A DNA stretch of 64,000 nt from Amycolatopsis circi (GTDB lineage Bacteria > Actinomycetota > Actinomycetes > Mycobacteriales > Pseudonocardiaceae): the NCBI RefSeq assembly GCF_003385235.1, contig NZ_PQIA01000027.1:1-64000 (forward strand), written 5' to 3'. The notes below the pieces were generated by a model. It did no database searches and was not told the origin of the DNA. It worked only from the letters and a program-made list of their open reading frames with translations. This document shows positions 61,294 to 64,000 of this stretch, in pieces. The position numbers and the translations under genes were made by a program. Position 1 is the first letter of the stretch, and every line of letters begins with the position of its first letter.

Positions 61294-61365
61294 CGCACAC
61301 GCTCCGAACCACGTCGCTGGGAAACCTCGCAGCGTAGGCCGGATAACGCATGATCGGAAGGGCTG

Positions 61366-62184
61366 TCACCCTTGTGCGGAGAGTGCCTGGGCAATCGCGG
61401 CGAACGGTTCCGCATAGCCGGAATTGACCGTGACACAGGAAATCCCCCACCGCTCTCGCCAGCGGAGAAGCATTTCCCCAGCGGCGTCGGGGTTTTCCGG
61501 CAGCACGGTGACAGCTTTCTCCGCGACCAGTTGCGGCACGTCGACACCGGTGTAGCGGGCGAGCTGCGGCGAAGGCTTGTCCCCGATCGCGGACAGGTTC
61601 ACCGCCAATTCGACATCCCGGTCTCCCGCGAACGAGCGAAAAGTGTCCACAATGGAGTCAGCCTGCTCCTCGGTCGTGCGCGGCCCCCAGGAAAACGTCA
61701 CGACGTCGGCAGTGCGCGCGGCGAGCGCGAGCATTTTGGGCCCGGAGCCCGCGAGCAATAGCCGAGGACGGTCGGGGCGCTGCGAAAGCACCTCGATGGT
61801 GTCCGCCAACCGGGCGACGCGTTCCCCCGGCGAAACGAACTCGCGCCCCAGCGTCGCGGCGTGCTTCCCGGCTCCGGGATGGCCGACGCCGAGCCCCAGC
61901 AGGAAGCGGCCGCCCGTCGCCTGATGCAGTGAATCGGCCTGCCACGCGAGGTTCCGCGCGGCACGGAACGGATCGGCGAGCACGAAGGTGCCGAGGGTGA
62001 GCTTGCTGGTGACCGCGGCGGCGGCCGGAACGAGCGTCAACGGATCGAGCCCGCCGACCGGGTCGGTCGCGAACATCGTGTCGAATCCGAGGTCTTCGAT
62101 TCGCCGAGCCTGCGCGGTCCAGCCCGCCAGATCCGGCGCGTACCCGACGACGATCCCGAAGCGGAACGGCTTGGTAGTGGTCAT
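61366..62184 (-). CDS. LLM class F420-dependent oxidoreductase
   Basis: 272-residue luciferase-like monooxygenase-fold protein: FGIVVGYAPDLAGWTAQARRIEDLGFDTMFATDP, KLTLGTFVLADPFRAARNLAWQADSLHQATGGRFLLGLGVG, ARTADVVTFSWG. Such proteins use F420 or FMN. ATG 62184 is preferred over a longer frame beginning at 62220. The substrate is unknown. Confidence 0.88.
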   Translation of the reverse strand: MTTTKPFRFGIVVGYAPDLAGWTAQARRIEDLGFDTMFATDPVGGLDPLTLVPAAAAVTSKLTLGTFVLADPFRAARNLAWQADSLHQATGGRFLLGLGVGHPGAGKHAATLGREFVSPGERVARLADTIEVLSQRPDRPRLLLAGSGPKMLALAARTADVVTFSWGPRTTEEQADSIVDTFRSFAGDRDVELAVNLSAIGDKPSPQLARYTGVDVPQLVAEKAVTVLPENPDAAGEMLLRWRERWGISCVTVNSGYAEPFAAIAQALSAQG

Positions 62185-62264
62185 GCCGCTTATCGTCGGC
62201 TTGGGGTCTTCGCGGCACATCCGTCCGGCGGCGACATTCGCGCGTACGCCCCGGAGCGCATCCC

Positions 62265-62308
62265 TCGTGCGTGGCTACGCCGGTTCTAACCGGCATCAGC
62301 ACTCACGA
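62265..62308. repeat. Family B 44-bp palindrome, copy 5 (degenerate)
   Basis: TCGTGCGTGGC...CGGTT-CT-AACCGGC...CACTCACGA. The core and outer ends are conserved but inner arms mismatch at several positions. It lies 5 nt beyond the stop of the MntR-like gene (62313-62315). Confidence 0.85.
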
Positions 62309-62312
62309 GCGG

Positions 62313-62996
62313 TCAGCGCAAGGTCACCGACAACGCCTGCGCGATCTCCTTGCCGATGGCGTGCGTGGCGGCGTCCGGCGGCTGCCCGACCTTCACCACC
62401 ATCGGCCCGCCGAACGGCTGCCGCTCGACCACCTCGATGCGCTCGCCGAGGCCGATCGCGTGCTCGGTGAGGTAGCGCAGCAGGTCCGGATCGGTGTCCC
62501 ACACGCGCACGATCTCGCCGACCGCGCCGGGAGGCAGGTCGTCGAGGATGCGCATCGGAAGCTCCTCGACGCTGCCGTCCGGAGCCGGGATCGGATCGCC
62601 GTGCGGATCGCGAACGGGGTTGCCGAGCTTGGCCGCGATGCGCTCGACAAGCCGATCGGAGACGGCGTGTTCGAGGGCGTCGGCCTCGGCGTGGACTTCG
62701 TCCCAGGTGTAGCCGAGTTCGGAGACGAGGTATGTCTCGATCAGCCGGTGCCTGCGCAGCACCGACCGGGCGAGCTGACGCCCCTCGGTGGTCAGCTCGA
62801 TGCCGCGGTAGGGCACGTGCGCGACCAGGCCGAGCTGCGAAAGCTTCGTGACCATGCCCGACGCCGACGACGGGCTCACCTCAAGCCGCCCGGCCAGCGA
62901 CGCGTTGGTGACCGCCTCGCCCCGTTCGACCAGCCCGTAGATCACCCGCACGTAGTCCTCGACCGACGACGACCTCCGGACGGAACCATCTCCCAT
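62313..62996 (-). CDS. mntR: DtxR/MntR family metalloregulator, manganese-type ligands
   Basis: 227-residue iron/manganese repressor with a winged HTH (VTNASLAGRLEVSPSSASGMVTKLSQLGLV), a dimerisation/metal domain, and a C-terminal SH3-like domain. Aligning with DtxR (offset +4) gives His83, Glu87, His102, Glu109 and His110 conserved, but Met10 is Asp14 (SSVEDYVR) and Cys102 is Asp106 (VHAEADALEH). Asp/acidic at these two positions is the pattern of Mn-responsive MntR. It probably controls Mn or Fe transport genes elsewhere. Confidence 0.85.
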   Translation of the reverse strand: MGDGSVRRSSSVEDYVRVIYGLVERGEAVTNASLAGRLEVSPSSASGMVTKLSQLGLVAHVPYRGIELTTEGRQLARSVLRRHRLIETYLVSELGYTWDEVHAEADALEHAVSDRLVERIAAKLGNPVRDPHGDPIPAPDGSVEELPMRILDDLPPGAVGEIVRVWDTDPDLLRYLTEHAIGLGERIEVVERQPFGGPMVVKVGQPPDAATHAIGKEIAQALSVTLR

Positions 62997-63108
62997 GCCG
63001 CATACGATACGGGGCCCGGCCTGCCGCGGTCGGCCGGTCAGGGCCGTCCACGGGTGTCCGGCACGGTCGCCCGGCCGGAAGCGCCGGGCTGGCCCCGCCG
63101 TTGCGGAG

Positions 63109-63549
63109 TCACGGCCGCCAGCGGTAACGGACCCAGCCCGGCACCGGCTCCGCGCCGAGCTGCGCGTAGAACGACTCCGCCTTGGCGTTGCCCGCCTGCA
63201 TGTCCCACTCGACGCGCCCCGTCGTCCGGGCGCGCAGTGCGTCGAGCAGCTCTCCGCCGAGCCCGTGCCTGCGGTGCTCCGGGCGGATGAACAGGTCGTC
63301 GAGCCAGATCCCGGGGCGGCCCTCCCAGGTGGAGAAATTCCAGCTGCAGAACGCGAACCCGGCGACGACGTCCGGCCGTCCCGGCGGCGTGCAGATCAGC
63401 ACCCACGCCTTCGGTTCCGGACCGAACAGGTGGCCGCTCATCTCGGCGCGGTCGAGTTTGAGGTCGTGCTTGTCCTCGTAGACCGCGTGTTCCTCGATGA
63501 GGCTGCAGATCTCCTCGACGTCCTCGAAGACGGCGTCGCGAACGGGCAT
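63109..63549 (-). CDS. GNAT family N-acetyltransferase
   Basis: 146-residue acetyltransferase: DVEEICSLIEEHAVYEDKHDLKL, AGFAFCSWNFSTWEGRPGIWLDDLFIRPEHRRHGLGGELLDAL (acetyl-CoA loop RRHGLG), VEWDMQAGNAKAESFYAQLGA. It is similar in layout to spermidine/diamine acetyltransferases. ATG 63549 follows a GGGGTGCC leader. Confidence 0.88.
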   Translation of the reverse strand: MPVRDAVFEDVEEICSLIEEHAVYEDKHDLKLDRAEMSGHLFGPEPKAWVLICTPPGRPDVVAGFAFCSWNFSTWEGRPGIWLDDLFIRPEHRRHGLGGELLDALRARTTGRVEWDMQAGNAKAESFYAQLGAEPVPGWVRYRWRP

Positions 63550-63756
63550 CGGGCACCCCTTTTTTGTCGGTGGTGGCGGTTACGGTGCGGGTATCAGAGC
63601 AGGGCAGGGGAAGTCCGGCGCGGCGGAGCCGGTGTGGAGCTGCGTTAAGCGGAAGGAGTTGGTGACGGTCGGTCGGTGAATCGACAACTGAATAAGCGGA
63701 CGAGTCGGCAAGCGGGCCGACCGGCGCGGCTGGTGAGCCTTCGGGAGGCGCGGCGC

Positions 63757-63996
63757 GTGCAAGCACGTCGGTGCGCCATGGCGAGCGTGCAGGCCAATCG
63801 GCGAACGGCGAGGAGCGCGGAAGCCACCCGCCGCACGATGGCGAGGGTGCAAGCCGACCGCCGGACAGCTAGGAGCACCCGTTCCAATCAGCGAGCGGTC
63901 GCGAGCGTGCAAGCAAGCCGCTGAGCGGTGGAGAGCGCGCAAGGCAACTGCCGGGCGGGTGGGAGCAACCCAGCGAATCCTCGAGCAGCGAGCCAC
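63757..63996. repeat. 30-bp tandem repeat array, about 8 units
   Basis: Degenerate tandem units of exactly 30 bp starting at 63757, 63787, 63817, 63847, 63877, 63907, 63937 and 63967. Each begins near GTGCAAGC and ends near GGCGAGC or GGAGAGC. Frames on both strands are open across part of it (for example 63676-63924 plus, with a ten-residue pattern like VQANRRTARS), but third-position composition is poor for a gene here. The array continues to the window edge, so it may be part of a larger element. Confidence 0.7.
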
Positions 63997-64000
63997 ACTC

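Noticed and set aside
63676..63924. 82-codon Arg-rich frame across the 30-bp repeats
   Set aside because: Third-position GC is low for this genome and the frame is explained by repeat periodicity; not called as a gene.

Overview
The window is a GC-rich chromosomal segment of a filamentous actinomycete. Pseudonocardiales, most likely Amycolatopsis, is an inference from gene content: deazaflavin- and F420-type oxidoreductases, a mycothiol-type DinB-fold protein, a LigD-like polymerase domain, many TetR regulators, and an atropopeptide-like RiPP locus. No rRNA, tRNA, transposase, integrase or CRISPR array was seen. About 70 protein genes are supported. Most sit in short divergent regulator/operon units with ATGA or GTGA overlaps.

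Layout. 0.1-6.2 kb: an FtsW-type protein, an ECF sigma factor coupled to an ATPase, a DinB-like protein, an O-methyltransferase and a TetR. 6.2-10.3 kb: TetR genes around an MFS transporter and a TIM-barrel-like protein, with a 24-bp palindromic operator. 10.5-14.9 kb: a P450, a small membrane protein, an FAH-family hydrolase plus MBL hydrolase operon, and its divergent TetR with twin operators. 14.9-22.7 kb: a leftward acyl-CoA catabolic operon (two CoA-transferases, two acyl-CoA dehydrogenases, a 3-hydroxyacyl-CoA dehydrogenase and a YWTD-type propeller protein) under a divergent LysR. 22.7-30.9 kb: a complete type II Wadjet anti-plasmid system in the order jetD-jetA-jetB-jetC. 31.0-34.5 kb: an alkane hydroxylase-rubredoxin fusion with ferredoxin, reductase and TetR. 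36.3-39.2 kb: an uncharacterised cassette of CDP-alcohol phosphotransferase, MDR dehydrogenase, pterin-synthase-like protein and methyltransferase. 39.2-42.2 kb: a LigD-like polymerase, a DUF2236 oxygenase, and a RiPP pair made of a 25-residue aromatic-rich precursor and a P450. 42.4-47.5 kb: regulators and redox enzymes. 47.6-51.1 kb: a salicylyl/anthraniloyl-CoA hydroxylase-type fusion with an acyl-CoA dehydrogenase. 52.2-53.5 kb: a secreted GH16-CBM13 glucanase. 53.7-58.9 kb: a GntR-controlled MFS, D-glutamate-cyclase-like and PxpABC operon for 5-oxoproline. 59-64 kb: AlkB-type repair dioxygenase, zinc alcohol dehydrogenase, truncated XRE protein, LLM oxidoreductase, MntR-like regulator, GNAT and a 30-bp tandem repeat.

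Two families of intergenic palindromes punctuate the window. Family A has four copies of exactly 55 bp. Family B has five copies of exactly 44 bp. Family B often carries the stop codons of neighbouring genes and once encodes the N-terminus of a protein. The Wadjet operon lies exactly between a family B and a family A copy.

The most interesting item is the RiPP pair at 41034-42233. A GTG-started 25-codon gene with a good ribosome binding site ends in SYAWYGWI and sits directly upstream of a P450. This matches the architecture of atropopeptide (tryptorubin-type) loci.
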